In this document: positions 40,040 to 50,697 of the stretch, piece by piece
Layout of the letters: each line of letters begins with the position of its first letter
Numbering within the stretch: position 1 is the stretch's first letter
NCBI RefSeq assembly: GCF_900114495.1
Contig: NZ_FOZI01000004.1
Span: 372,001 to 436,000 of the forward strand
Length of the DNA: 64,000 bases
Reading direction: 5' to 3'
DNA from: Dyella sp. OK004
GTDB taxonomy: Bacteria > Pseudomonadota > Gammaproteobacteria > Xanthomonadales > Rhodanobacteraceae
Made by a program: the position numbers and the translations under genes
The notes under the pieces: generated by a model
The model's database searches: none
What the model saw: the letters and a program-made list of their open reading frames with translations, nothing else
What the model was told of the DNA's origin: nothing

Positions 40040-40333
40040 ATGAGCAAACTGCGTCCGCTGCACGATCGCGTCATCGTCAAGCGTCTCGAAGAAGAGCGCG
40101 TCTCCGCTGGCGGCATCGTCATCCCCGACAGCGCCACCGAAAAGCCGACCCGCGGCAAGGTCATCGCTGCCGGCAACGGCCGCATCCAGGAAGACGGCAA
40201 GGTCCGTCCGATGTCGGTGAAGGAAGGCGACATCGTGCTGTTCGGCAAGTACGCCGGCCAGGAAATCAAGATCGACGGCGAAGAGCTGGTCTTCTTGAAG
40301 GAAGACGACATCGTGGCAGTTATCGAAGGCTAA
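40040..40333 (+). CDS. groES: Co-chaperonin GroES
   Basis: 97-residue co-chaperonin that caps GroEL. It is complete from [15 protein letters not shown], with the mobile loop region [22 protein letters not shown] lies upstream of ATG 40040. Controlled by the CIRCE/HrcA site just before it. groEL follows after 129 bp of untranslated sequence, forming the usual bicistronic heat-shock operon. Confidence 0.98.
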   Translation: MSKLRPLHDRVIVKRLEEERVSAGGIVIPDSATEKPTRGKVIAAGNGRIQEDGKVRPMSVKEGDIVLFGKYAGQEIKIDGEELVFLKEDDIVAVIEG

Positions 40334-40450
40334 GCACTCAAGGGGCCGTGACTCGCTGAGCGCGATCAAGAGCGCGCACGCCAGTCGCCTTTGGCTCCTT
40401 CTTGTACCGCTTTCGGAACGACAGAACCGTACCTAATTCAATTTTTTTGA

Positions 40451-42109
<1,659 letters not shown>

Positions 42110-42135
42110 GTCCGCGCTACCACGCTGTATCGAAG

Positions 42136-42160
42136 AAAACCCCGCCTTGTGCGGGGTTTT
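42136..42160 (+). terminator. Intrinsic terminator of groESL
   Basis: Stem AAAACCCCGC / GCGGGGTTTT with a 5-base loop, then TTTT within CTTTT. Confidence 0.93.
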
Positions 42161-42196
42161 CTTTTGGCCTGGTGATAGGTGGCGAAACGATACGGC

Positions 42197-42481
42197 TCAG
42201 TCTTCGCCGGGCACGTCGTCGTCATCGGCTTTCTCTTTCTTGGCCGGTGCGACGCGTTTTGCCGGCTCGCTTTTTGTCGCGGACTCGAGCTTCTTGTGAT
42301 CAGGGAGATTCGAGGCGTTGGGATTGCGGCCGGTAATCACGTGCCCGTCGATGTGCGGGGTGCCCGCAGGGACTTCGATGGACTTCGGCGGATCCTGCTG
42401 CGTCGGGGCATCTTGTGCGCACAGGGGAAGTGCCAGCAAAGAGGCCGTACCGATACAGGCGGCAAGCATGAGGTTACGCAT
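42197..42481 (-). CDS. Small exported hypothetical protein
   Basis: 94 residues. Signal peptide MRNLMLAACIGTASLLALPLCA, then a short polar protein rich in Pro, Lys and Asp ending EKADDDDVPGED. GGAG lies before ATG 42481. It has no recognised domain and no cysteine after the signal, and it is predicted to be periplasmic and largely disordered. It lies between groEL and another small exported protein, with which it may share a lifestyle role. It is real by signal peptide and ribosome site only. Confidence 0.65.
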   Translation of the reverse strand: MRNLMLAACIGTASLLALPLCAQDAPTQQDPPKSIEVPAGTPHIDGHVITGRNPNASNLPDHKKLESATKSEPAKRVAPAKKEKADDDDVPGED

Positions 42482-42633
42482 GATGGAATCTCCTAGGTGG
42501 GGGGAGCCATGAACGTCGCTGTCCGTGGCAGATCGAACCTAGTTGGCGGCTGCTCGCCATGTACTGAATAAATCGGCTTTCGGCTGATTTTCAGAAAATG
42601 CGCAGCGCACGACACGCGTCGATGCGCAACAAA

Positions 42634-42664
42634 AAAGCCCCGGGAGTTTCCTCCCGGAGCTTTC
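42634..42664 (-). terminator. Intrinsic terminator of the Ala-rich protein gene
   Basis: On the minus strand the stem GCTCCGGGAG / CTCCCGGGGC is followed by six T, 22 bases after the stop. Confidence 0.85.
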
Positions 42665-42685
42665 TTCACTGCCAGAAGCGAGTGC

Positions 42686-43087
42686 TTAGTGACCCTTGGT
42701 GGCGTCGAGCTTGGCATCGGCCTTCGTGTCGACCTTGGCGCCCGCGGCACCAGCATCGACTTTGGCACCGGCGCTCACGCCGGCAGAGCCGTCAACCGCG
42801 CCCGTGGCGGCACCGGCTGCGTCGCTGGTCGTGGCTTCGGTCTTGTCCACGATCTTCTTGCCGGCGTGCTTCGCCTTGTGCGCGGCCTTGTGCACCACAT
42901 CGCCAGCCGTGCTGGTGGTCTGGTCGACGGTCTTGGTGGCGTCCTGTACCGCAGCGCCAGTACTCACGCCGGCTTTGACGCTGGCGTCCGCCTTGGTGGT
43001 GGCGCCGGCAGCGGCGTCCTGGGCGAAGACGGGGGCGGTCAGCACGGTGGCCGAAACGATGAGAGCAGCAAGCAGGGTCTTACGCAT
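42686..43087 (-). CDS. Exported Ala/Asp/Lys/Thr-rich repetitive protein
   Basis: 133 residues. Signal peptide MRKTLLAALIVSATVLTAPVFA, then a protein made almost wholly of Ala, Lys, Asp, Thr, Val and Gly in short degenerate repeats (KADASVKAG, AGAKVDAGAAGAKVDTKAD). It contains a His/Lys patch (VVHKAAHKAKHAGKK). The pattern resembles amphipathic LEA-like or histone-like low-complexity proteins. GGAGG before ATG 43087 and its own terminator make it a monocistronic gene. Function unknown. Confidence 0.72.
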   Translation of the reverse strand: MRKTLLAALIVSATVLTAPVFAQDAAAGATTKADASVKAGVSTGAAVQDATKTVDQTTSTAGDVVHKAAHKAKHAGKKIVDKTEATTSDAAGAATGAVDGSAGVSAGAKVDAGAAGAKVDTKADAKLDATKGH

Positions 43088-43284
43088 GGGTAAACCTCCG
43101 ATGGGGGATGTCGCGACGCAACGTGTCGCGGCGGAGATCACGCTAGAGGCTGTTTGCCTACTGCTTCCTGAATTTTCCTAAGTGCCTTTAACCGGCAGAC
43201 ATGTCGATGAATCGCGAGTGTTTGGACGTCTAAAATTTTCGTTGGACGTACTTGTATTCCGCGAAGTGCAGACGGTTCCGGCAC

Positions 43285-45186
43285 TTATTGCGGTACGCCG
43301 GCCGCTACGTCCGTGGCAGGGTGCGATTCTCCGTTGGCGAGGCTGCCCGCGGCTGGCGAAGCATTGGATCGAGGCAATAGACGATCCAGCTTGCCCTTCA
43401 TGCGCAGCAGAGCGACGCTGGCCATGGCTTCATCCGTGTGTTGCTCAACGTTGTCTTCGACCTGCGGCGGCGCGCCGGGTGCGCGGGTCAGGCTGGCGAG
43501 TTGCGGCGCCAGCACTTGGGTAAGTGCGAAATAGGCATCGTCGTGGATGCCGGCGCGTTCCAGCAGCTTGCCGGGGAGCATCCACGAGGCCAGATCCTCG
43601 CGCACCGGCGCTGTGCCATTGCGCGGATCGACCAGCAGCCAAGTGCCGGCCTGGCTGAGCATATCTTTGCCATCGACGAAGCCGAGCGTTTCATACGTGC
43701 CGGCAAGTGCCGGCAAGTGATCGCCGTAGAACAGCAGCAGGGTGGGGCGGTCGCGCTTGGCCAGCAGTTCCGCGAGACGGCCGAGTTCTTCGTCGGCGTG
43801 CTGCATGTGATAGAGATAGTTCTGCAGCTCGCGCTTGTCCTCTCCCGCGACGCCGTCCGGCACCGGCATCGCATCGCGCGCGGCGGCATCGGCCGGGTTT
43901 ACGTCGTAGGGGCCATGCGCCTCGATGCTGATGGCGAACAGGAACTGAGGTGATCCGGCGTCTTTCAGCTGCGCCATGATTTCGTCGGTCATCGCGCGGT
44001 CGGCCATGTACTGGCCATCCATGTCGGCATTCTTGGGAAAGGCACTCTGCGATACGAAGCGATCAAAGCCGATAGCCTTGAATGCGGTATTGCGATTCCA
44101 GAAGGCGGGGTTGTTGCCATGGATGGCCACGGTTTCATAGCCGTGCGCGCGCAAGGTGCGCACCATGCCCGGCACCACCTTGGTGTTGAGCTGCAGATAG
44201 GGAAATTGCAGATCGTCGAAGTAGCGCAACGACAGGCCGGTCAGCACTTCGAATTCGGTGCGGATGGTGCCGCCACCGAAGGTCGGTACATGCAATGGGC
44301 CGCTGCTGCCCTGGCTGGCGAGACGGCGCAGATTCGGCGTGAGGTCGCTGTGCTCGTACCCTTTCATAATGGTGGGATCGAAGAACGACTCGCTCTGTAT
44401 CACTACGATATCCGGCATCGCACCGGGATCATCCCGCGGCGTCTGCATGCGCTGGCGCAGTGCGTCATCGGCCTGACCGATCAGTTGCATGGCGGCATTC
44501 GGGTCGGCCTTTTTGCGTTCCTGGCCGTAGTGCAGATGGAACATCAGCAAAGAACTGACGAGGCCGGAATGCTGTGCAGTCGACGAGGCCGACCACGGTT
44601 CCATCCATAGCGTTTCGCCGTCGTAGAAGCGTGCCCACGCCGGCATGCCGCCCAGTAGTGAGCCGAGCACCAGCAGCACGGTGGTGCCAGCCAGCAGGCG
44701 CTTGCCGTGAGTGCGACGCCGGAACAGGGTCGGCTCCAGTCGCCAGGCCAGTGCCACCAGGGCAAGGCCCACCACTAGTGCGAGATAAGGCCAGGGCGTG
44801 GCTGGCAGATAGCTGCCCAGCAAATGCATGCCGCCTTTGCGCAGCTGGCCGACCATACGGAAATCGGCCGGCATCAACGGCGTGCTGAGCTGTTTCAGCT
44901 TGAGCGCATTGATGCCGTACAGCAGGGCCTGTAACAGAAAGGCCAATCCGTAGGAAAGCAATGGACGCCGACTGACCACCAGGAACAGCGAAGCGAGCAA
45001 CAATCCCGGCAGGGCGTTGGCGAGCAGAAAGAGCGGCTGGGTGAACAACTGGTCGGGCGACACCCCTTCGCCACCATCGATCCACCCCGTCAACAAGACA
45101 AAGGCGAGATTCAGCGCCAGCAATAGCGCGGCATGACGCATGAACTGGTGCGAGCGATAGGTTGGTGGCGTGGACGACGGGGTCAT
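43285..45186 (-). CDS. LTA-synthase-family membrane sulfatase/phosphoglycerol transferase
   Basis: 633-residue membrane enzyme. About five N-terminal transmembrane helices (to about residue 190) precede a periplasmic alkaline-phosphatase-superfamily domain. Metal and nucleophile motifs are IQSESFFDP, FGGGTIRTEFEVLTG (nucleophilic Thr) and FYGDHLPAL. Relatives transfer phosphoglycerol to glucans or lipids (OpgB/LtaS type). In this Gram-negative, modification of periplasmic glucans or envelope polymers is the likely role. ATG 45186 has AGGA upstream. It is divergent from glnE. Confidence 0.85.
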   Translation of the reverse strand: MTPSSTPPTYRSHQFMRHAALLLALNLAFVLLTGWIDGGEGVSPDQLFTQPLFLLANALPGLLLASLFLVVSRRPLLSYGLAFLLQALLYGINALKLKQLSTPLMPADFRMVGQLRKGGMHLLGSYLPATPWPYLALVVGLALVALAWRLEPTLFRRRTHGKRLLAGTTVLLVLGSLLGGMPAWARFYDGETLWMEPWSASSTAQHSGLVSSLLMFHLHYGQERKKADPNAAMQLIGQADDALRQRMQTPRDDPGAMPDIVVIQSESFFDPTIMKGYEHSDLTPNLRRLASQGSSGPLHVPTFGGGTIRTEFEVLTGLSLRYFDDLQFPYLQLNTKVVPGMVRTLRAHGYETVAIHGNNPAFWNRNTAFKAIGFDRFVSQSAFPKNADMDGQYMADRAMTDEIMAQLKDAGSPQFLFAISIEAHGPYDVNPADAAARDAMPVPDGVAGEDKRELQNYLYHMQHADEELGRLAELLAKRDRPTLLLFYGDHLPALAGTYETLGFVDGKDMLSQAGTWLLVDPRNGTAPVREDLASWMLPGKLLERAGIHDDAYFALTQVLAPQLASLTRAPGAPPQVEDNVEQHTDEAMASVALLRMKGKLDRLLPRSNASPAAGSLANGESHPATDVAAGVPQ

Positions 45187-45400
45187 GGCAGTTCCTGTTG
45201 CGCTGTCATGGCACAGACATCGAAATGTAACGATGCCGGCATGAACTATTTGTTGGCTGCGGCCGCCAAACGGCGGACATTCGTCACAAAGCAACGCCAT
45301 AGCCGGAAATTCCGTGCACGACGCCGATGGCCCATGCGGCACCGCACCGTCATCTGGCAGTCATGTTCGGCCGGCGCGCCGTCTGCGGCACAATGGACCG

Positions 45401-48262
45401 ATGTCTAAAGAATCCCCGGCGCTGCGCGCCCTGATCGACGACCGCTACGCCGAATTGGCCGCCCGCTGCCGCGCCGCTGGCGTGCCTTTGCACGACGACG
45501 CCGGTGTGGCCGAACGCATTCGCCGTACCCTGCTGGCCAGCGATTTCGCTTACGACACCTGGTTCCGCCAGCCTCAATTGCTGGCGCCGCAGGGTCTAGA
45601 GCGCCTGCGTGCGGGCAGCGATGCCAGCGCACGTATCGATGCGCTGAAGCTGGATCAGGACGAGGCGGTCTGCATGACTGCGCTGCGCCGCTTCCGCCAT
45701 GCCGAGGCGCTGCGTTTGGTGTTTCGCGACGTCAACGGATTGGACGAGCTGCCGGACACACTGTCCGCGACCAGCGTGCTCTATGAAGTGCTGCTAGCCG
45801 CGGCACTGGCTTGGTCCGAACAGGCGCTGGCCACGCGCTACGGGCACAGTCGCGGGCACGATGGCGAGCTGCAGCGCATGGTGGTGGTGGGCTTCGGCAA
45901 GCTGGGTGGCAGCGAGCTGAACTTCTCTTCCGATATCGATCTGGTGCTGGCTTATCCGAGCGGTGGGCAGAGCGATGGCGCGCGTGTGCTCGATAACAGC
46001 GAGTACTTCGTGCGCATGGGGCGGCAGCTGGTGCGCCTGCTCCATGAGCCCACGGTGGATGGCATCTGCGCGCGCGTGGATCTGCGCCTGCGTCCGTTCG
46101 GTAATGCCGGGCGTCTCGCGTTGCCGTTCAGCGCGATGGAGCAGTACTACCAGAGCGAAGGCCGTGATTGGGAGCGCTATGCCTGGATCAAGGCGCGGCC
46201 GGTGGCTGGCGATCGCAATGCCGGCAAGCAGTTGCAGGAGCTGCTGCGCCCGTTTGTATATCGTAAATACCTCGACTACACCGCGTTCGCCGGTCTGCGC
46301 GAGATGAAAGCGCTGATCGATGCGGAAGTAGCACGCAAGGATCTTGCAGACAATCTGAAGCTCGGTCCCGGCGGCATCCGCGAAATCGAATTCGTAGTGC
46401 AGTTGACCCAGCTGATCCGCGGCGGTCGCGAACCCAGCATGCGCGTGCGCGGCCTGCTGCCGGCACTGACCGCGTGCGAAGCGCGTGGGCATATCAGCGC
46501 CGCGCGTGCCCGTGCGTTGCGTGAGGCTTATATCTATCTGCGCCGAGTAGAGAATCGCGTGCAAATGCTGCGCGACGCGCAGACTCACGATATTCCCGAA
46601 GACGCACTCAGCCGCGAGCGCATCGCGCTGGGCCTGGGCAAGGCGTCCTGGGAGGCCTTGTCGGAGGAGTTGGCGCATCACCGCGCCATCGTCAGCGAAG
46701 AATTCGCGGAAGTGTTGATGCCGCAAGGTGGACGCACGGCCAGCGCGCCGGTGGAAGACGTGGCTCTATGGCAGAAGGTCTGCGCCGAGTCGCTCGATCC
46801 GGGCACGATGGAGGCATCCGGCTTCGTGCCTGGCGCGGAAGCCGCAGAGGCGCTGCTCAAACTGCCACAGGCCGCCGCTGTACGCTCTATGCCATCGCGC
46901 ACGCGCGAGCAGCTCGATCGCCTGATGCCGCAGTTGCTGGCACTGGCGCGCGAAAGCGCCGCGCCGGTGCCATGTCTGCTGCGTTTGTGCCGGTTGGTGC
47001 AGGCGGTCGCGCGGCGCTCGTCGTATCTGGCGCTGCTCGAAGAGCAGCCGGCTGCGCGCCGGAGGCTGGCAAGCCTGTTCGCAGCCAGCGCCTTCCTCGC
47101 CGAGCGCGTGATCGCCCAGCCTTTGCTGCTCGACGATGTGCTCGATCCGCGCATTGACCAGCTGCCGCTGAAGCGTGCCGATATCAGCGCCGAGATCAGC
47201 CGGGTGCTTGGCACACTGGATGAGCGTGAGGCCGAGGCGGAGCTGGAGCGCATCAACGAGTTCAAGGCGAGCACGGCGTTCCGTCTTGGTCTGGCCTTCA
47301 ACGATGGGCGTGCCGACGCAGTAGCCACAGCGCGCCGCTTGGCTGCACTGGCCGAGTCGGTAGTGTTGGCGGTAACCGCGATGGCGGAGCGTGAACTGGT
47401 TGCGCAACATGGTCATTTGCCCGGCGAAGGCTCGGGTTTCGCGGTGCTCGGCTATGGCAGCCTGGGCGGCGAAGAGCTTGGCTTCGCCTCCGATCTCGAT
47501 CTGGTCTTTGTCTACGACACCCGTCGCGCGCATGAGATGAGCGACGGTCCACGACCCATCGAAGGCTCGCGCTGGTATCAGCGCCTGGCGCAGCGCGTGA
47601 TGAACTGGCTCACCGTGCTGACCCGTGCGGGACGCCTGTATGAAGTGGATACACGTCTGCGCCCGGATGGTTCCAAGGGTCTGCTGGTCAGCAGCCTCTA
47701 CGCTTTCACCGAATACCAGAAGAGTCGCGCGTGGACCTGGGAGCATCAGGCGCTGCTGCGCGCGCGGCCGGTAGCTGGCGACGCGGCATTGAATGCCAAG
47801 CTGACGGAGGTACGTCGCGGCATCCTCGCCGTGCCGCGCGACGGTGGTGCCGTCATGCTGGAAGTGAGCAGCATGCGCCAGCGCTGGCGCGCCGAGCGCG
47901 ACCGTTCCGACGAGCGGCAGTTCGATCTGAAACAGGGATATGGCGGCCTGCTGGATATCGAGTTCGCCCTGCAAGGGCTGGTGCTGGCCCACGCGGCCGA
48001 GCATCCCAGCCTGCTCTCGTCGACGGCCAATGCCGCGCTGATCGAGGCCTGTCGCCAAGTGGGGCTGCTTGATACGGCACAGGCCGACGTATTGACGCGG
48101 GCGCATGGCGAACTGTTGCGTCGCGCGCTCGCCTGCACCCTGGATTTGCGTTCGCGTATCGCGCCAAGGGATGAAGTGATCGAGCAGCTATGCGCCGAGG
48201 TCGAACGGGTGACGCAGGCGCTGGGTTTCGACTTCCGCGTGAAAGCCAAGGACAACAGCTAG
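45401..48262 (+). CDS. glnE: Bifunctional glutamine synthetase adenylyltransferase/deadenylase
   Basis: 953-residue enzyme that adenylylates and deadenylylates GlnA in response to PII and glutamine. There are two nucleotidyltransferase domains, each with the GxGxxGxxE...SDxDL pattern: GFGKLGGSELNFSSDIDL in the N-terminal half and GYGSLGGEELGFASDLDL in the C-terminal half. Helical domains separate them. ATG 45401 gives the standard N-terminus. Its last 4 bases overlap the end of the convergent ELM1-like gene. Confidence 0.96.
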   Translation: MSKESPALRALIDDRYAELAARCRAAGVPLHDDAGVAERIRRTLLASDFAYDTWFRQPQLLAPQGLERLRAGSDASARIDALKLDQDEAVCMTALRRFRHAEALRLVFRDVNGLDELPDTLSATSVLYEVLLAAALAWSEQALATRYGHSRGHDGELQRMVVVGFGKLGGSELNFSSDIDLVLAYPSGGQSDGARVLDNSEYFVRMGRQLVRLLHEPTVDGICARVDLRLRPFGNAGRLALPFSAMEQYYQSEGRDWERYAWIKARPVAGDRNAGKQLQELLRPFVYRKYLDYTAFAGLREMKALIDAEVARKDLADNLKLGPGGIREIEFVVQLTQLIRGGREPSMRVRGLLPALTACEARGHISAARARALREAYIYLRRVENRVQMLRDAQTHDIPEDALSRERIALGLGKASWEALSEELAHHRAIVSEEFAEVLMPQGGRTASAPVEDVALWQKVCAESLDPGTMEASGFVPGAEAAEALLKLPQAAAVRSMPSRTREQLDRLMPQLLALARESAAPVPCLLRLCRLVQAVARRSSYLALLEEQPAARRRLASLFAASAFLAERVIAQPLLLDDVLDPRIDQLPLKRADISAEISRVLGTLDEREAEAELERINEFKASTAFRLGLAFNDGRADAVATARRLAALAESVVLAVTAMAERELVAQHGHLPGEGSGFAVLGYGSLGGEELGFASDLDLVFVYDTRRAHEMSDGPRPIEGSRWYQRLAQRVMNWLTVLTRAGRLYEVDTRLRPDGSKGLLVSSLYAFTEYQKSRAWTWEHQALLRARPVAGDAALNAKLTEVRRGILAVPRDGGAVMLEVSSMRQRWRAERDRSDERQFDLKQGYGGLLDIEFALQGLVLAHAAEHPSLLSSTANAALIEACRQVGLLDTAQADVLTRAHGELLRRALACTLDLRSRIAPRDEVIEQLCAEVERVTQALGFDFRVKAKDNS

Positions 48263-49254
48263 CGGTTTCGCTCCCATGGCGCCTGATGTTCGGCGATGCG
48301 CAGCCGCAGGGAGCTCGTCAGCGCGACCGTTTCGCGCAGCGGTAACTGGCGTTGCCGTGATAGGGGCTCATCAATGTCGTGAAGCAGCCCGGCGTCGCGC
48401 AGCGCGCGATGGAAGCGCTCGACCTTTGCTGGCAACGGCCGCGCGACAAAGGTCTGCACCGGACAGCCGACGGCGCAGGCCTCGGACAGCATATTCACCG
48501 AATCCGGCGTGACCACCAGACCGTCAGCCCAGCTAAGTACACCGGGATAAGGATTTGTGCCGTCCTCGCGGTTGCTCCAGATCACACCGGGAACCCCCGC
48601 CAGACGGCGACGCATCACTTCCATCACTGCGTCCGGCGTACGCCGCGAAGCCAGCACCAGCAGGCTGCCGCCCTCCTGCCGATGTTGGGTGAGCAGGCGG
48701 TCGGCAAGCTGCTCCGCATAGGCAGGGTCCATCGGCATGCCCTTGCGCGGTCCGCCGAGCAACACGCCTACGCGTGGCTGCGGCAATTCGCCGAAGCTCG
48801 GGCAGATATCGCGGCCATCGGCCAGCCAGTTGTCATCCACCAGATTGAGCGAGCCCAGAGGGTGCAGCACGTTCGGGCCGCTCAGCCGATCGTGCAGGGG
48901 AGCGATAACGGTGTCCCAGTGGAGCGGATCCATGCGTGGATCGAGGATCTGCACGGTATAGGTGTGCCCTTCCGAAAGCGTGCGCAGCAGCCGGGTATAC
49001 AGGGCTGCCGCACGGCCGCAGCCGATTGCCACGCTGGGCCAGGGCGGCACCAGGGTGCCGCGCCGCTGTTCCGCGGGCAGGGCAAGTCGCCCGCCCAGCA
49101 TCAGGCGGGGTGCGAACCAGGACCACGGCGCGCGCACGCCCAGCACCAGATGGCGGAAGGGCAGGCCCAGCTGTTCGGCAAGCGCCAGCGCCTGGCGGTC
49201 GTTGCCGGCACGGCCGTCGGTGATGACCCAGCAGTCGCCATGCAATTTCAGCAT
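48259..49254 (-). CDS. ELM1-family (DUF1022) protein
   Basis: 331-residue protein of the mitochondrial-fission-ELM1/DUF1022 family. Markers are VITDGRAGNDRQALALAEQLG at the start, VGVLLGGPRKGM, and a later VVTPDSVNMLSEACAVGCPV, a GT-B-like sugar-nucleotide region. Bacterial members often sit beside lipopolysaccharide genes and look like glycosyltransferases, but a reaction has not been established to my knowledge. No membrane span. It converges with glnE and is divergent from the RutE-like gene. Confidence 0.8.
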   Translation of the reverse strand: MLKLHGDCWVITDGRAGNDRQALALAEQLGLPFRHLVLGVRAPWSWFAPRLMLGGRLALPAEQRRGTLVPPWPSVAIGCGRAAALYTRLLRTLSEGHTYTVQILDPRMDPLHWDTVIAPLHDRLSGPNVLHPLGSLNLVDDNWLADGRDICPSFGELPQPRVGVLLGGPRKGMPMDPAYAEQLADRLLTQHRQEGGSLLVLASRRTPDAVMEVMRRRLAGVPGVIWSNREDGTNPYPGVLSWADGLVVTPDSVNMLSEACAVGCPVQTFVARPLPAKVERFHRALRDAGLLHDIDEPLSRQRQLPLRETVALTSSLRLRIAEHQAPWERNR

Positions 49255-49379
49255 GCGGCCACGATTGTTTCGATTCTCGCCACAGTACGTTCCATCCGAC
49301 GGGGTCCTGCTGGCCTGCGTGCGCCCTTACACTTGCAGGCTGTTGCGCCACGCAGGGCGCGTTTCCTTGAAGGATACCC

Positions 49380-49973
49380 ATGAGCGAGTTGCTTTCCGAG
49401 ACCGCCCTCGACCAGCTGTTCCGCGAGGCCCGCACGTTCAATGCGTGGCTGCCGAAGCCGGTGAGCGACGAGCAGCTGCACCAGCTCTATGACCTGGCCA
49501 AGTTCGGTCCGACCAGCGCCAACTCCTCGCCGATGCGCGTGGTGTTCGTAAAGTCGAAGGAGGCGAAGGAGAAACTGTCGCCGTTTATGTCCGAAGGCAA
49601 CCGCGCCAAGACCATGGCCGCGCCGGTTACCGCGATTGTCGGGACCGACCATGAGTTTTACGAGAAGCTGCCGCAGCTGTTTCCGCATGCCGACGCGCGC
49701 AGCTGGTTTGCCGGCAACCAGCCGCATATCGATACCACTGCCTTCCGCAATGGCAGCCTGCAGGGTGCCTACCTGATCATGGCGGCGCGCGCGGTTGGCC
49801 TGGATTGCGGCCCGATGTCCGGCTTCGACAATGCCGGCGTGGATGCGGCCTTTTTCGCCGGCACCTCGGTGAAGTCCAACTTCCTGATCAATATCGGTTA
49901 CGGCGACGCCAGCCGCGACCTGTTCCCGCGCAGCCCGCGCCTATCGTTCGACGAGGCCTGCCGTATCGCCTGA
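49380..49973 (+). CDS. RutE-like malonic semialdehyde reductase (nitroreductase family)
   Basis: 197-residue FMN enzyme of the nitroreductase fold. The start [19 protein letters not shown] and [20 protein letters not shown] bind FMN, and [16 protein letters not shown] is characteristic of the RutE/YdfG malonic semialdehyde or 3-hydroxypropionate branch. AAGGA precedes ATG 49380. No other rut genes are nearby, so the role here may be general aldehyde or quinone reduction. Confidence 0.87.
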   Translation: MSELLSETALDQLFREARTFNAWLPKPVSDEQLHQLYDLAKFGPTSANSSPMRVVFVKSKEAKEKLSPFMSEGNRAKTMAAPVTAIVGTDHEFYEKLPQLFPHADARSWFAGNQPHIDTTAFRNGSLQGAYLIMAARAVGLDCGPMSGFDNAGVDAAFFAGTSVKSNFLINIGYGDASRDLFPRSPRLSFDEACRIA

Positions 49974-50030
49974 CCGGGCGTTACGTTTTTCTCGCCCATT
50001 CCGTATTTCCCTTCCACTGGAGGCATACCC

Positions 50031-50624
50031 ATGCGTGCACTTCGTTATCTCGTTCTTGCCGGCCTGATCGGCGCCGCCGTCACCGCCCAGGCGGAGCCGG
50101 TTACCTACAAGCTCGACCCCGGCCACACCAATGTGCTGTTCAGCTGGAACCACTTCGGTTTCTCCAACCCCACCGCCAATATCGGTCTGGGCGACGGCAC
50201 CCTGGTGTTCGACGAGAAGAACCCGGCCAAGTCCTCGGTGGAAGTCACCCTGCCGCTGGCCAACCTCGACACGCATGTGACCAAGCTCGACGAGCACCTG
50301 AAGAAGCCGGACTTCTTCGACGCCGACAAGTACCCGACGGCGACCTTCAAGAGCACCAAGGTGCAGGCCGTCGGCGGCAACAAGTACAAGATCACCGGCG
50401 ACCTGACCGTGCACGGCGTGACCAAGCCGGTAGTGCTCGACGCCACGCTCAACAAGAGCGGCGTGCATCCGATGATGAAGGTGCAGACCGTGGGCTTCGA
50501 TGCCACTGCTACGGTGAAGCGTTCGGACTTCGGTATGGGTGCCTACGTGCCGAATGTCAGCGACGACATCAAGATCCGCATCACCACCGAGGCTTCGGTG
50601 CCGAAGGCCGATGGCGCACAGTAA
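50031..50624 (+). CDS. Periplasmic YceI-family lipid-binding protein
   Basis: 197 residues. Signal peptide MRALRYLVLAGLIGAAVTAQA, then a YceI lipocalin-like barrel (YKLDPGHTNVLFSWNHFGFS, LTVHGVTKPVVLDATL, GFDATATVKRSDFGMGAYVP). Members bind isoprenoid-quinone-type lipids and are induced by alkaline or osmotic stress. GGAGG before ATG 50031 and a strong terminator after the stop mark it as a single-gene unit. Confidence 0.93.
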   Translation: MRALRYLVLAGLIGAAVTAQAEPVTYKLDPGHTNVLFSWNHFGFSNPTANIGLGDGTLVFDEKNPAKSSVEVTLPLANLDTHVTKLDEHLKKPDFFDADKYPTATFKSTKVQAVGGNKYKITGDLTVHGVTKPVVLDATLNKSGVHPMMKVQTVGFDATATVKRSDFGMGAYVPNVSDDIKIRITTEASVPKADGAQ

Positions 50625-50642
50625 GCGCGGCCGTTGAAATGA

Positions 50643-50672
50643 AAAGCCCGCGCCGGTGACGGCGCGGGCTTT
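50643..50672. terminator. Intrinsic terminator after yceI
   Basis: Stem AAAGCCCGCGCC / GGCGCGGGCTTT with a 6-base loop and a long T-run on the plus strand. It also faces the convergent Yip1 gene. Confidence 0.93.
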
Positions 50673-50697
50673 TTTTGGGTGGGTGACGGGCGGTGTT

